Below, piece by piece: positions 22,737 to 39,900 of a stretch of DNA of 58,475 bases. Position 1 is the first letter of the stretch. Each line of letters starts with the position of its first letter. The notes beneath the pieces are model-generated. The model did not search any database. It was not told the origin of the DNA and was given only the letters and a program-made list of their open reading frames with translations. A program made the translations under genes and the position numbers. Source of the DNA: Hirudo medicinalis (lineage: Eukaryota; Annelida; Clitellata; Hirudinida; Hirudinidae); the NCBI GenBank assembly GCA_011800805.1, contig MPNW01000224.1:3461-61935 (forward strand), read 5' to 3'.

Positions 22737-23826
22737 CCAAATGGACACACAACGTGACGTGGGCCAAAGTCAAACACAACAAACCTAACCATCAACTCAA
22801 GGAGGTTTGGTTTTAGGTTGAACTTCTTCTGCATTTAAATTACAGTTGGATCCAAACGAAAGAAATTGGGACCCAACCCAGAACAGTTATAATTTGATTC
22901 TTTGAATTTAAGCGCAAACAATAACAATAAAACAAGTCGGTGCGACTAGACATTCAACTTGTCAGTAGGTTCCGATTTCTTTGAAGCATATATTCAATCA
23001 ATTAAGTTAATTCCTTCGCATCCCACGTCTACTTGTGGAAATGAATAAACTTAGTGGCTTCCTGGTGTAGCACTTATGACTCACATGATCTGGTTGGTGC
23101 AAGAAATCGCAAACAAGTCTGCTATTAAAGCATTTCAGATCAAGATCTGTCAACATTCTGATTGCATGAAATGTTTATCAAATTAGGATGAATTAACAAA
23201 AATGAATCCAAGGTTTCAGGAGACACTCCAACAATAACTTTAAAAAATTGAAAATATCATTGCTTACTGGAAGTTTGAAATAACTTATAACTGCAGCACA
23301 GGTTACGTTCAACATAACAAGTGTTCCTGTACCACTGGAATGTAAATGACAAAAAGGCACGTTGTTAAAAGCAGATGGCAACTTAACAGTAACAAGACAT
23401 TGTAATATCAATACTTGTGGCCTTAAAATTATTCATAAAATCGGTGTAATATCATCGTAATTATGTAAATTATTCATAAGCCTTCAACTGAAAAGTTAAA
23501 TTTCTGAGGTAGAATAACACCTCTACAACCATAAGCAAAAGCATATCTTTAAGTCACGCTTGTTCAAGTGCTGTAGATAGGAAATTGATCAATGGAAAAC
23601 AAGGCACAATCAAAACAAAGGGAAACAATCAAAGAGCAATAACATTGATAACAAAATATAAAGTATTATATTTTTAAGTAAGACTATATTTTGTTAATAG
23701 ATTATGAAGATTGCAAACAATTTGATTAAATAATTCTTAACAGACGAAAATGACTGAAAAGCCATTGAAATGACATGCTCATGTTGTTCATATCACATCA
23801 CCACCATCTTTTGTCAAAAGCAGCCT
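22737..23826. other. Convergent intergenic region between NHLH and FAK
   Basis: Both genes end here. I see AT-rich sequence with no repeat and no further coding region. Confidence 0.5.
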
Positions 23827-29035
<5,209 letters not shown>

Positions 29036-30908
29036 GATCGATTAAACCTAATTCTAATAAAAATGAAAGTAACTAAGACTTAAATGAAATTATGCGTTAT
29101 TTATACATTTTCCTATTCTAAAAATGTTACGTATTTAGGCCAACTTAAGATTTCTAGTTAAAAAGTAAATAAATTGTAACGATAAGAAAACAGATATTTT
29201 AATAAAATTTTGCTAACATCAAATGAAATTTTCAAACTAGTTAATTTTGGTAACCACCAGTGCTGAACAACTCATAACCTCACCTATAAAAAAGAAAGCA
29301 TTTTATAATGACTACATGAGAGAGCTAACTTGAAAGATGTTTAACGTTATTGTTTCACATGGCCTAGCTTACAAATAATTAGGTTATTTCACTCATCACT
29401 TTATGCTGCTTACCTTATCAAAATCTGACCATAACAACCAAAAATTAATTAAACCAATCGTGCCTAGACGTAAACATCCTTCTGGTATGTAAACTAGCTT
29501 ATTTATATGCTGGCATTAATGTTCCGCTATTCACAAAATTACAATAGTATTTTATAATCATTTTAACAATGTTAAAACTTATTTGATCTACAATTATATC
29601 AGAACCTGAGAAAATTACGAGGCATATCGAAATCGAAATAAACGTCAATGAGCCCTTCGCCAATTTCATTTTGAAAATTTTAACTTTCTATTCATTCCAA
29701 TAAGTAATTTTACAAATAAAAACATAGAATAATTAATTATGCACTAGTTCTACCTAAGTTGTGGTTGCAAAAAATTTATTAGTGACGCAAGCGGGGCTTA
29801 CAATAACAGTTGAAAATAAAAAAAAGAGTAAAATTTCAACGTGCCGAAACTTATTTTCAAAAATAATTAATGTATTATGAAACTACATATAACAGCACTA
29901 AAAATCAGCTAATTATAAACTTATAACATTATTAAAAGCCCGCTCTTATTATTTGTTACAGAAGAGCTGTTCAGAAATTTGGAACCAGGTAAGCTTGAAC
30001 GTGTAGCTTTTTAATTTCTTGGTTATTTGCTTGATGAGAAGGACATTTATAAATTTCTCTGAAAATGACTTTGTTAATTTGTGGTGCTTGAGTCTGGAAT
30101 TGTTTTGGCCTCAGGGTGTCCAAGTCGTTCACTCTTTTACAGAAAAATTGAAGACCCACTCGTCACATTAAGCGTTATTTATGGATGACAATAGCCACTA
30201 ACTTTTTTACTATCTTATGGCTGTCTATGTCCTTCACAAAGTTCGTTTCCACTTGGTTTTTTTCCTTAGTTCTTTTCTCCAATGTTTTCAGACAAAACTT
30301 TTGATTTAACCTATTTGGTAGCTATATTCAGTTATAAAATAAATACTTCACATTAATTCATATTGATTAAATTCAAACAGAATTTTGTTGCATGTCACCA
30401 TGCATTTCCTCTTAAAACTAAATATCAAACCATTAACAAACGAATTCGGGTTATCATAGTTTTACACTCTCCTATTTTGAATTACAATATCCTATATTTC
30501 CTTACGCTTTATGTCATACAAACAAGGTAGTTCTAACCATGTCAAGAACTTACAATCGGTTTCCAAAGATATGTGTCCTCTTGCGTCAAGTTCTTTTAGA
30601 ACTGCTACTAATATAGTAGCCTTACCCAGGGACGTCATGTAGGGGGAGAGGAGGGCCGCTCTTAGTAGCTGTTGCCCTACCCATTGCCTGACTTTGGGTG
30701 AGAAGCAAAAAAAAGTTTGCCTCCTTAAGAGAAGCTGAAATGACGTTCCTAGTTTTAACTTTGAAATGTTTGGTTATAAAAAAAAACAAACCATTATGAA
30801 ATTGAAATACATTTCAACAGCAAATCATCTAAAGATCTCATTGGACATCACCGATCAATGGTCTCAATTTGATTTGAAGATGCTTGATGGTCCAAGCAGG
30901 AGTTCGTA
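29036..30908. other. Divergent intergenic region between FAK and the orphan gene
   Basis: A probable 5' untranslated exon of FAK starts directly upstream of its ATG (acceptor TTTTATTAG ending near 29053). I looked for FERM-coding exons on the minus strand and found none. A MITE lies at 30627-30752. The rest is AT-rich without a supportable gene. Confidence 0.5.
30627..30752. mobile_element. hAT-like MITE, copy 2
   Basis: It starts CAGGGACGTCATGT and ends TGACGTTCCTAG, inverted repeats matching those of the copy at 8408-8523. Internally it also shares TGACTTT and GAAGCA words with that copy. It lies about 150 bases upstream of the orphan gene start. Confidence 0.55.
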
Positions 30909-33035
30909 ATGGCGTGCTGCGGCGGATTCAAACACGACCAATCTCGATGTTGCTTTGAGCAGACAACGTGCTGCACACCGTTTGATAAAGCTTTTAATGG
31001 CAAACATCGCGACAAACATTGTCCTATCCATGGTAAAAATAAAAATGAGAAGTACATTCCCATCCAACTCATAACTGACAACGGATGTCCCATCCACTCC
31101 AAATTCCATGACTTCAAGTGCCCCAAACATAAAAACAATGTCATTATTCCTATCAGATTCGATAAACCTTGCCAGTCTGGTAATGGCAAAGATTCATGCT
31201 GTAATTCTATGACTGGAACACATAAAGTCATGAAACTCAAGCTTGGTCCAAATTCGAAGACTTGTTGCAATCTCGATAATGAACAGAAAGCAAAGCCAGT
31301 GCCAGCTAACACCATATTTGACAAAATTCCTGGTCGCCAAATGGATATCTTATCCATCCCAATATGTTACAACATGGCTTTCTTTGATCATCCCCTTCCA
31401 TGTTCTGCCGATATGATAAAAAAGACAACTGACGATTGTCCAAGGTTCAGTGTCAATCCCAAAAACTTTAAAGTAACCAATAATAGCAATAACAAGAGTC
31501 ATGAAAATAGTGACGTTGACATGTTTTACCTAACCGAGGAAAGCGATGGTGAAGAAGATGCAAAAATCATAAAAGAAATAAAGGGTGACTTCGTGGATAA
31601 GAGGTCCTTCTGGTCTTATGGGAGGAAAATTGATAAAACCTGTGATACCTCAGGCCTGCTCGAATGTGGTGTCGATCAGAGAGGGGATTCAATTTTCGTG
31701 GAAACTAAGCACAGACAAACTTTTAAAGGTAACAAAGAATCTGCCAAAATGAATTTTGATGATCGCAACGTCCACTTCAAAAGCCACAATTCAAACACTT
31801 CCGACAAATCGTCAGTAAAGTCTGGACCCATTACAAAAGAAAAGGAAAACAGTCTGCTCCAAGCTTGGATCAAAAGTTTGCGCCTTTCAGAAAATTTGGA
31901 GTCGCGAAAAGTGGTCAACAATACAGAGCATATGCACCATCAACGACCATTCCATGACAAACTCACACTTTCAGGCGGCGTCGCAACGCAACAAAACAGG
32001 GATAAAAGATATTTATTGGGAAAAACCTTAACTGGTGGCCGTGCTAAAAATCAAAATACTGGATCTTTCACTGCTTTGGATGAAATGGAGAGTGACCAGC
32101 AACCAGTATTCCAGAAAACCATAACTCTTCCGAACAACAAACTTCCAACTCTAAATAATTCCAACATTTTTCAAGACAAAATGACTTTTCAGACACAAGC
32201 CAAAGTATCGAAACACTTGTCTTCCAATCATCCAAATGAAGATGAAAGTCCAAGGAAGTCCTCCAGAGCAACCTCAAGAAGTAAGAGACCTAAAAAACCC
32301 CGTGAAAGCAGGAATTTTATTCGGAGGAATATTTTGGGCGTGAAGAGCTACCGCAAAACTGTTGGGGTGTCTTCGCACCAGCATCTAGACAATTCTCAAA
32401 GTCGAGCTAGTTCGAAGATTAAAGTTAGGAAGAACCTCGTCAAATCGTGCCCTGACACTCCGACCAACGCCGGTAGTCGCTTCGAAGATATTAGGAGTTG
32501 GTGCTTCAACTTACCAAGCCAGAATAAGCCCGTGGAGTGCAACTTTGTCGATGAATCTCGATTAGATGAGGAAACTGATGAGCGTAAGGAGTCTAAGGAA
32601 CTTAAGGAAACCAAGGACCCTGAGCTCAAATATCCCAATACTGAAAAGGCCCTGATCGTTAATCCAAAGACGGGTTCCATTAAAAGCATTTCTTTCGAAA
32701 TCGATGAGTCCGAAAAAAATAAAGTTCTTTTGAAAGAAGATGGGGACCTACACCTCCCAGTCATATCGCTAAAGAGTGGAAATAGACTCTCCAGTAAAGT
32801 TTCCTATGAAACCCAGCCAACCACCTTCACCGATGAACAAATTCAAAAAGACATTTTCCAAATCAAGGGCTTTTTATATGAAACTGTCGGAGCGGATAGA
32901 GAGACCTTATACATCAGCTATAACAACTTGAAGAAGCTGGTTCATAGCTATTCCAAGCGTTTGCATCTCAAAAAGCGTGAAGAAAATCCAAGCGGTGACA
33001 TGACATTGTTACTACGAGATTCGGTGGATGCATGA
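30909..33035 (+). CDS. Unrecognised intronless gene, 708 residues, Cys/His-rich N-terminus
   Basis: I do not recognise a family. The single exon has an ATG in fair context (GTAATGG) and a later AATAAA at about 33153. The first 130 residues are rich in Cys and His, with CC pairs at 3-4, 14-15 and 21-22 and three C-P-x-H motifs at 38-41, 60-63 and 71-74 spaced like possible zinc ligands. Residues about 200-440 are polar and low in hydrophobics. A very basic stretch around 445-490 (SRSKRPKKPRESRNFIRRN) could be a nuclear or nucleic-acid binding signal. An acidic, Glu/Lys-rich segment (EETDERKESKELKE) follows. The last 75 residues are more ordered in composition, with a possible helical end (ISYNNLKKLVHSYSKRLHL). 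There is no signal peptide or membrane segment. The 2.1 kb open frame, coherent composition and flanking genes on the other strand argue that it is real; an intronless gene among intron-rich neighbours suggests retroposition or recent origin. Confidence 0.7.
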   Translation: MACCGGFKHDQSRCCFEQTTCCTPFDKAFNGKHRDKHCPIHGKNKNEKYIPIQLITDNGCPIHSKFHDFKCPKHKNNVIIPIRFDKPCQSGNGKDSCCNSMTGTHKVMKLKLGPNSKTCCNLDNEQKAKPVPANTIFDKIPGRQMDILSIPICYNMAFFDHPLPCSADMIKKTTDDCPRFSVNPKNFKVTNNSNNKSHENSDVDMFYLTEESDGEEDAKIIKEIKGDFVDKRSFWSYGRKIDKTCDTSGLLECGVDQRGDSIFVETKHRQTFKGNKESAKMNFDDRNVHFKSHNSNTSDKSSVKSGPITKEKENSLLQAWIKSLRLSENLESRKVVNNTEHMHHQRPFHDKLTLSGGVATQQNRDKRYLLGKTLTGGRAKNQNTGSFTALDEMESDQQPVFQKTITLPNNKLPTLNNSNIFQDKMTFQTQAKVSKHLSSNHPNEDESPRKSSRATSRSKRPKKPRESRNFIRRNILGVKSYRKTVGVSSHQHLDNSQSRASSKIKVRKNLVKSCPDTPTNAGSRFEDIRSWCFNLPSQNKPVECNFVDESRLDEETDERKESKELKETKDPELKYPNTEKALIVNPKTGSIKSISFEIDESEKNKVLLKEDGDLHLPVISLKSGNRLSSKVSYETQPTTFTDEQIQKDIFQIKGFLYETVGADRETLYISYNNLKKLVHSYSKRLHLKKREENPSGDMTLLLRDSVDA

Positions 33036-33989
33036 TTTGAAAATCCGAATTGTGTTGTGACTTTTCTCGCACATGCATTTTTTTTACTAGTTTCATAGAA
33101 GTTTTAGAATAGAAATTCCGCTGTAAAGAGCAGATCCAAAGAATTATTACAAAATAAATGGGAATCTTGTTAATATTATTGACGAACCACTTAACAATTT
33201 CATGATTTCGTCATAACTAGGACGCCGAATGGCCGATGGCAATTGATGGAAGTTAATCGCTCGTTATGCAGCGGGCTTCAATTAAATAGTTGGAGTAGCC
33301 GCTCTGCCCGCACCTAAAGATCATTACTCTGACAAATTTAATTGCACCCCTTTTAAACCATTATCAACAGCAGATGTTCAATCACTGAGAAGTCTCAGTG
33401 CTCTTATGCATGTAAAGGACTCCAAAGCTTAATTCTCTAGCAGCTAGCATCAAACCTATTTATATTAACAGGTAATTACATTTCGTAGGTGTAGCATTGC
33501 CAATAACCAAAACTTTCCCCTCTCGAAATCGCACGAGCCTCACATCAAGCAAAACGAGGACTTCTGATCAAAAAAAGAAGACTACTGAGGTGCAGACATA
33601 TTTTTTAGTTGTTTTGGTTTCTTAAACAGAAAATTAACAAATTTGTGAATGCACATTTCTTCCAACATAAGAAAAAATATCCCATCACTCCAGTGAGGAG
33701 CAAGTTCATAGTGCTACAAAATCAGCTTTTTAGTAAACTAGATAAACATCAAACAGTTGCAGGGCTTAATCCATGAAAAATGTTCACCATCTTTATGAGA
33801 ACAGTGACAAAACTCAAATGTGTCAAAAGTGCTGAAAATGGTTGAACACAGTTTAAAGCAAGATCGTCCAAGAAATAATTATATTTCCAAACTAGGCACT
33901 ACTTTTCTTCTACTGTCTGCAAGCTGAAAATTAATGATAATATAAGTCATCTCGTCATTTTGCATGAGAGCATGCACATCTAAGTAGCA
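33036..33989. other. Convergent intergenic region between the orphan gene and INCENP
   Basis: An AATAAA at about 33153 serves the orphan gene. The remainder should be 3' untranslated sequence of both genes; I see no repeat or gene in it. Confidence 0.5.
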
Positions 33990-36900
33990 TCAACTCATTA
34001 AAACCCACTTAATATTATGAGTCACAGGAGCAGTGTCCCAGTGAGCTGAACTGGTTCTTTTGAAGAAACGAGGCTTTTGTCTGGAGAATGCTTCACAGAG
34101 GTCGATGCTGAACTGAAGGTCGAATATCGTATCGAGATCGGGAGGGTTGAGGTGCTGTCCGAGAACGGCCTCCGAAAGCCACGGTTCTGATAGAATTAAA
34201 CTCAAAATTAGACCTCTAAGTTGGTATCCAATGATTACTATTTAAGACTTACCTGTTGCCCATTTTGGAACCCTTTTCCTAGGGTTGTCTTCATCATCTG
34301 TACAATCTCCGAACTTTATGTTGGAGATGTCGTAGTTGTCGGGGCTTAACAACGCCATCATTCGTTTGCTCAAGTCACTGGCACTTAAGTGAACAACAAT
34401 AAACAATAAAAATCTCAAAAGAATAAATAATCAAAACCAACAAGCACCCTAACCTGTGTCCTTTTTTCAGGTGATTGTTCAACACTCTCTTGTTGTGTTC
34501 ATCTAACTTCTTCTCTATTTCTCTCTTCTTTTTTTCTTCTGCCAACCTTTTATTCAGTTCATCTCTTTTCCGTTCCATATCTGACTTCTTTAAACATAAG
34601 TGATTTATTTCTTATGAATTACATATGTACAAAATAGATATATAAAAATAATAGTTTATTTTAATTGCAACATCGACTTCTTGCAAAAAGTTGGACAATT
34701 GTGAAAAGATATGGAAAATTATCAATAATTTATTGATGTTGAATGATAAGGCCTCTTACCATGTCCATCTTGAACTTGTCCTTGGCTTCTCTGTAAAACA
34801 TCGAGAACATAAACTCCTTGTGAAAATCACAAAAAGAACCATAAAAAGACTTACTTCTCCAGCTTCAACCTTTCCTGGTCTTGTCTCAACTTTTCCTGGA
34901 GCATCCTACGAGAAGTAATCATTATTTAAACTACAATCTGTGGTCATCACATCTGCACATCTTTTTTCTTTCTTTTTTAAACATCAATGTGCCTATCAGA
35001 CTTCAATAAAAATTCACGAGTGAAAATCACAAGGTTCATACAAGAATTTGGAAACTTAGATTTAGGACTTTTTGTTCAATTTTTAGGAAAGAAATTATTA
35101 ACATAAATACCAAGACTACATTTATTGTGTTTTTAGACTCTAGATATGTAATACAAAATATAAATACATGAAGGCTGAAAATATCAATTTAACATCAACC
35201 CATGTTAATACTCAAAATTAAATTCTTAAGGTCTCTATTTTTGATTCCTCAATAAGACTTTTTAATTAAATTCCAGTAAAATTTTAGGACTGTTTTAATC
35301 CTCTCAGAACTTCCCTCATATTTTTTAGGACTTTGTACTAAAAATCCAAGTTTTAAAGTACTAAAAATTTAGAACTTTTTAGAACCTATGTGAACCATGA
35401 AATGAACATTCCACACTATGAACAATGAACATTTACATCACCAACTTTTTCTCCCTTTCTGCTTCCATCCTTTTTGTTTCTTCAATTTTTCTAATTTCAG
35501 CCATTTTTTGGTTCTTCTCTTGAGCTTCCAATTCTTTTTGTCTCCTAAAGGCTTCCTCTTGCTTTTCCCTTTCTCTTTCCTGGTCAGGAAATAATAAAAA
35601 TGATGATGACAGTAATAAAGGTCATTAACAACACAACAAGGCTCACAAATTGTTCAATTTGATGAATAATGCAATAAGAAGTGTCAACAATTGTGAGTTA
35701 ATTATAGGCTAAAACAAACTTACAGCAGTTTCTATTGAAATGGCTCAAGTAAAATATAGACCCGTAATCCAAATACCTGCTGGAGAAGGACCTGAGCTTT
35801 GAGTTCCTCTTCCTGCTTCCGTCTCTGTTCGGCTTCAAACATCCTCTTCTCCCTTCAAATATCATATGTTCAGCATTATCACATCACTTCGTGGTTATGA
35901 TTAGGCTTACATTATGGGAACGTTAAAATTAATTTATTTCAAACCATCACAACAACTATTTCAGCACATCACAAGAGTCAAATATTAAGAATCCACCTCA
36001 ATCTTTGCTTCTCTTTTTCTTCTTTTTCTTTCTCATGCAAAATCTTTTGAGTCATTCTGAGTTTCTCATCCATCTTTTGATTCATTGCAGCAGCTTGTTG
36101 TCTGGCCTTCTCCTCCTGCTCCTTCTTCCTTTGTTCAACCAGCATCTGTTTCTCTTCTCTTTTCCTAGTAGGGAGAACATCACTCCATTAATGTAAAGCA
36201 ATTTGAAATTTTTGGATTCAAATCTTGAAGATTTAAAATGCATTTGAAAGATGTGGCAAGAACACTCGTTCAGACCTTCTGGCTTCTTCGGCTTTTTTCA
36301 ATTTGTGATCGGCTTTTCTTTTGTCTGCCTCCTCCAATCTGTTTTTCTTGTCGACAAACTTTTGTTTGAACAGCTCCTACAGTCAATGAGATCAAAAATT
36401 GCATCACAAAATCAAACCAAGCAGCAAGCAAATAAATAACTTGTTACTTGCCTCTGAGCTTATTGCTTTCCCAACTGAAGGAGTTTGATTTTTAGCAGAA
36501 AAGTAATTTGCAGGATACTTGTTTGATATCATTTTCTTTGATGTGATGCTCTGCATTAAACACCACCTCCTTACTTAATATTTTGCATATAATGATTTAT
36601 ATATTATTAATGTCACAGTCCATGTTTTAGTCACACCAAGACATTCACAGAAATTGATTAAAATGATGCCGCTATTATGTACCTTAGAATCCGTGCTGCA
36701 AGCAACCGAACCATCCGACGTCTCGGACTCATAGCCAGTCCTTTTATGGACCTGTGTGAAAGAATATTAACATTAGATGTGTCTTTAATGATTTTATCAT
36801 TAAAAGTATCACCTTAGTAGTGGTTCTATTCTTAAACAGAGAGGAACAGAACTTTGATTTCTTTGTTGTCGAACCTTTCGACACTCTTCGGTGACTTTTT

Positions 36901-39900
36901 GAGTCGGCAAATTGCGTCGCGACGCGTTGAGGAAGTGAAACCGTCGAAGGAGTGGACGTCAACGCCACTTTCCGGTCGGTGCTGCCAGACTGAAAGAATT
37001 GCTTGAATTTGTCCTTGAGGATGGTGGTCCTAGACACAGTTTTTGATGGAGAGGCTCTGATTGAAATTACTTCACATAAATCAACAAGCCATGATGGGAA
37101 TTTATGCACCATATTACTTACAAAGAATTATAAATGCATTAGAGGCACTTACACTTGGAGGTTTTCTCTAGGCATTCTTAAATTACTGCAACTCCCCTCA
37201 ATGAGGTGATTGTCACTTTTCGAAGGAAGATGTGGAACCTCAGTTTGGCAGGTTACAATTCTTTTGGGACTTTTTTTTGTGGCCTGTTCTGCTGCTTTTG
37301 TGTTTGGCTCCATCCTCAAATCGTTGCATCCAGCAGCACTTTCTTCTTCATTATTATGCGCCACCAGTGATGTAAGAAATTGCTTCTTTTCCTCAGTGAT
37401 ATCAGGTCGAACAATTTCACACCCTGTTTGAACGAAAGTGCCTGAACCTTAAAATGTTGCTATAATTTTTTCAAGAAAATAAAGTAAAGTCTTGCTACCT
37501 TCATTGATTGGTTTAGAGTCCTTGTACTGACCAGACACTCTCATATACTTCAAAGCTGAAGACCTTACTTCATGCAGACCTGCATCAATTGAATGCCTTT
37601 TATTGCTTGACCTCCTTTCCTCTGCATTAGGAGTTGGAATGAACTCTTCGCTTGGAATGCTGCTTGGTTGAGTGGGTCCACTTAAGAGGAATGTGTTATC
37701 TGCTTTTGCACTGCTGGGCAAGTGGATCGATGAAATGCCTGTCGACTTTCCTTGCAATAAATATTTTGCTGAGGAAAAAGTATGGTTGCTCGAAGTCACT
37801 AAGTACGTCGTGTTGAGATTCTTTGGAGCGACCACGGACGTGTTTTCATTGCAGATGGTATCGATGTCCAAGGAATCACCACCATTGGTCTTGTATGTTT
37901 TGGCAATATCATCGAACTCATCATCAAGATTCAAAGCCTGTTTTTGTAGCAGTTCAAACTTTTTAAACTCAGAGGAAATTTTTCTGGAATAATGTCCTGA
38001 ACTTTTCCTCTTCTTTTTTCTCCATGGAAGACCAACCTTGAGTGTTGTTGACTTCTTTTTGCTTTTCTTAATTGAAGCCAAAGTATCATTTTTTTCATGG
38101 TTTTTATTGACAGATTTCATCGACGCGACTTTCGAGGTCGTCACGCTCGGCGTCCTTCGAATCGTTTGAGATCGAATGGGCGTGCAAGGAGGAGCTAGGT
38201 CGGGTGACTTAAGACTCACTTGCGAGTCGCAGGAGATTATTTCCAATAACTTATTTTCCCTGTTAAATGTTAAATTAGAATGTGATATATACGAGAATAA
38301 CAATAAGTCATCAAAGCATCCAACCTCTTTACTTCACTCTCAAAACCATCTCTGTTGTCGACATCGAGCAAAACATCGGGTGTTTTGGGAGACACCGGAA
38401 AAAATGATATCTTGTTCTTATCGTCAAATTTAGAATGCGGAGATGGAGATCTCTTGAACGACCAGATTTTTTTACAGGAATCTTTAATATTAGAAAACAA
38501 TGATTTCACCGGACTCCCTTTAGCGTTGCCGTCGGTGCTCTCGACATTCGCGTCCCTCTCTTTGAACGATGCCGTACTTCCGACCGACGCGGAGTTCTCG
38601 TCGTCTTCAGCCACGTCTCCTCCGTCGTCGAGCTTCTTGGCAGCAGGTAAAGTGGCAGGATTGAAAGAGGTCTTGACAACAGCAACATTGAGATGAACAC
38701 CCTTCGAGCCAGATTCAAAGAGAGAACATTTCAAAGGAGTCTTCAAGTTTGATGAGAAGACGGGTTTCAGGGACGATTTACAAAACACCCTTTCAGAAAA
38801 GTTTGCAGAGTTCAGTTTAACGGGAGATTTGTAACTTTTGGTCGGAGCATCGGTCGAAAATAAGGTATTAGAAAACTTGCTACCATTTTCAGCTTCGTGC
38901 TTTGGCGACCGAGGTAACAACACTTTAGGAGAATAGTTTGCAGTGAATGTCGTAAGTGGCCGAGAAATCGGCACAGTAGAGGTAGTCGATGTTGTAGAAA
39001 ATAAGAATGAAGGTGATGATGTAAGCGGAGAGAACAATCTTCCCCTATCTTTGACTGAGGCTTTCGAAAAGGATGTCCGAGATATGCTTGCTTGAAACTT
39101 GGAAACATCAGAAATGTCTTTGTTTTTTAGCGGAGAAAATGATTTAAATGAAAGTATTTTCTCGGGGTCGGCGGTGCTTGATCCTCGTTCGGAGCAGCCG
39201 CTCGTGCATTCAAGATGTTCTCCAAAGTTGTGCTGTTCCAATTCAGCGCTTCCTTTTTGTGAGATATCCTCTCCATAAATATTATTTGATGACAAGCTTT
39301 GATCCAAGAACCCAGGATTGATGAAACTGGGTAAAGTAATTGTTTCTAAACCAAGCAACTTTGACTCTCCTCCAATATTCATTCTTCCATCACCATTAGC
39401 AATAGAGGGAACAAATTCACCCAAATTGTGTGGGGAGACCGAGACATATGGAAGATGTTGATGATGATGATACATTATCATATCAAATAATTCTGTTGAC
39501 TTTTCAGAATCCATGCATGCATTTTCTTCAGGGTATGATGGCACTAGATCATCTAAAGCTGGATTATGTTCTTCCTCTCGAAGTGGTTGTACAATGAAGC
39601 AGTTTGATTTGACAGAATGTCTTGTATCTCTAGAGTAGATGCTAGCAAATCCACTGTCTCTGCAGAATGGATCCATTTCATGATCAACACTGTTTTTGCA
39701 TTCAACCTCACCATATTTCAGTGACCCAGAATTTCTATCCTCAACAGTATGGAGATCGTCAACTCTCCCTTCTCCATTAGTAGCCATATTTCGTTCATTC
39801 TTACAAGCTAAAGTAACATCCCTAATCTCTTCAAAAACAGTTTCCACTTCAAGTCCAGTATTCAAAGATGCAGAGGATCTAGACGAAGCAGTTACAATTT

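Noticed and set aside
22209..22748. Minus-strand 179-codon frame opposite the NHLH gene
   Set aside because: The plus strand carries a clear bHLH domain; the antisense product has no similarity.
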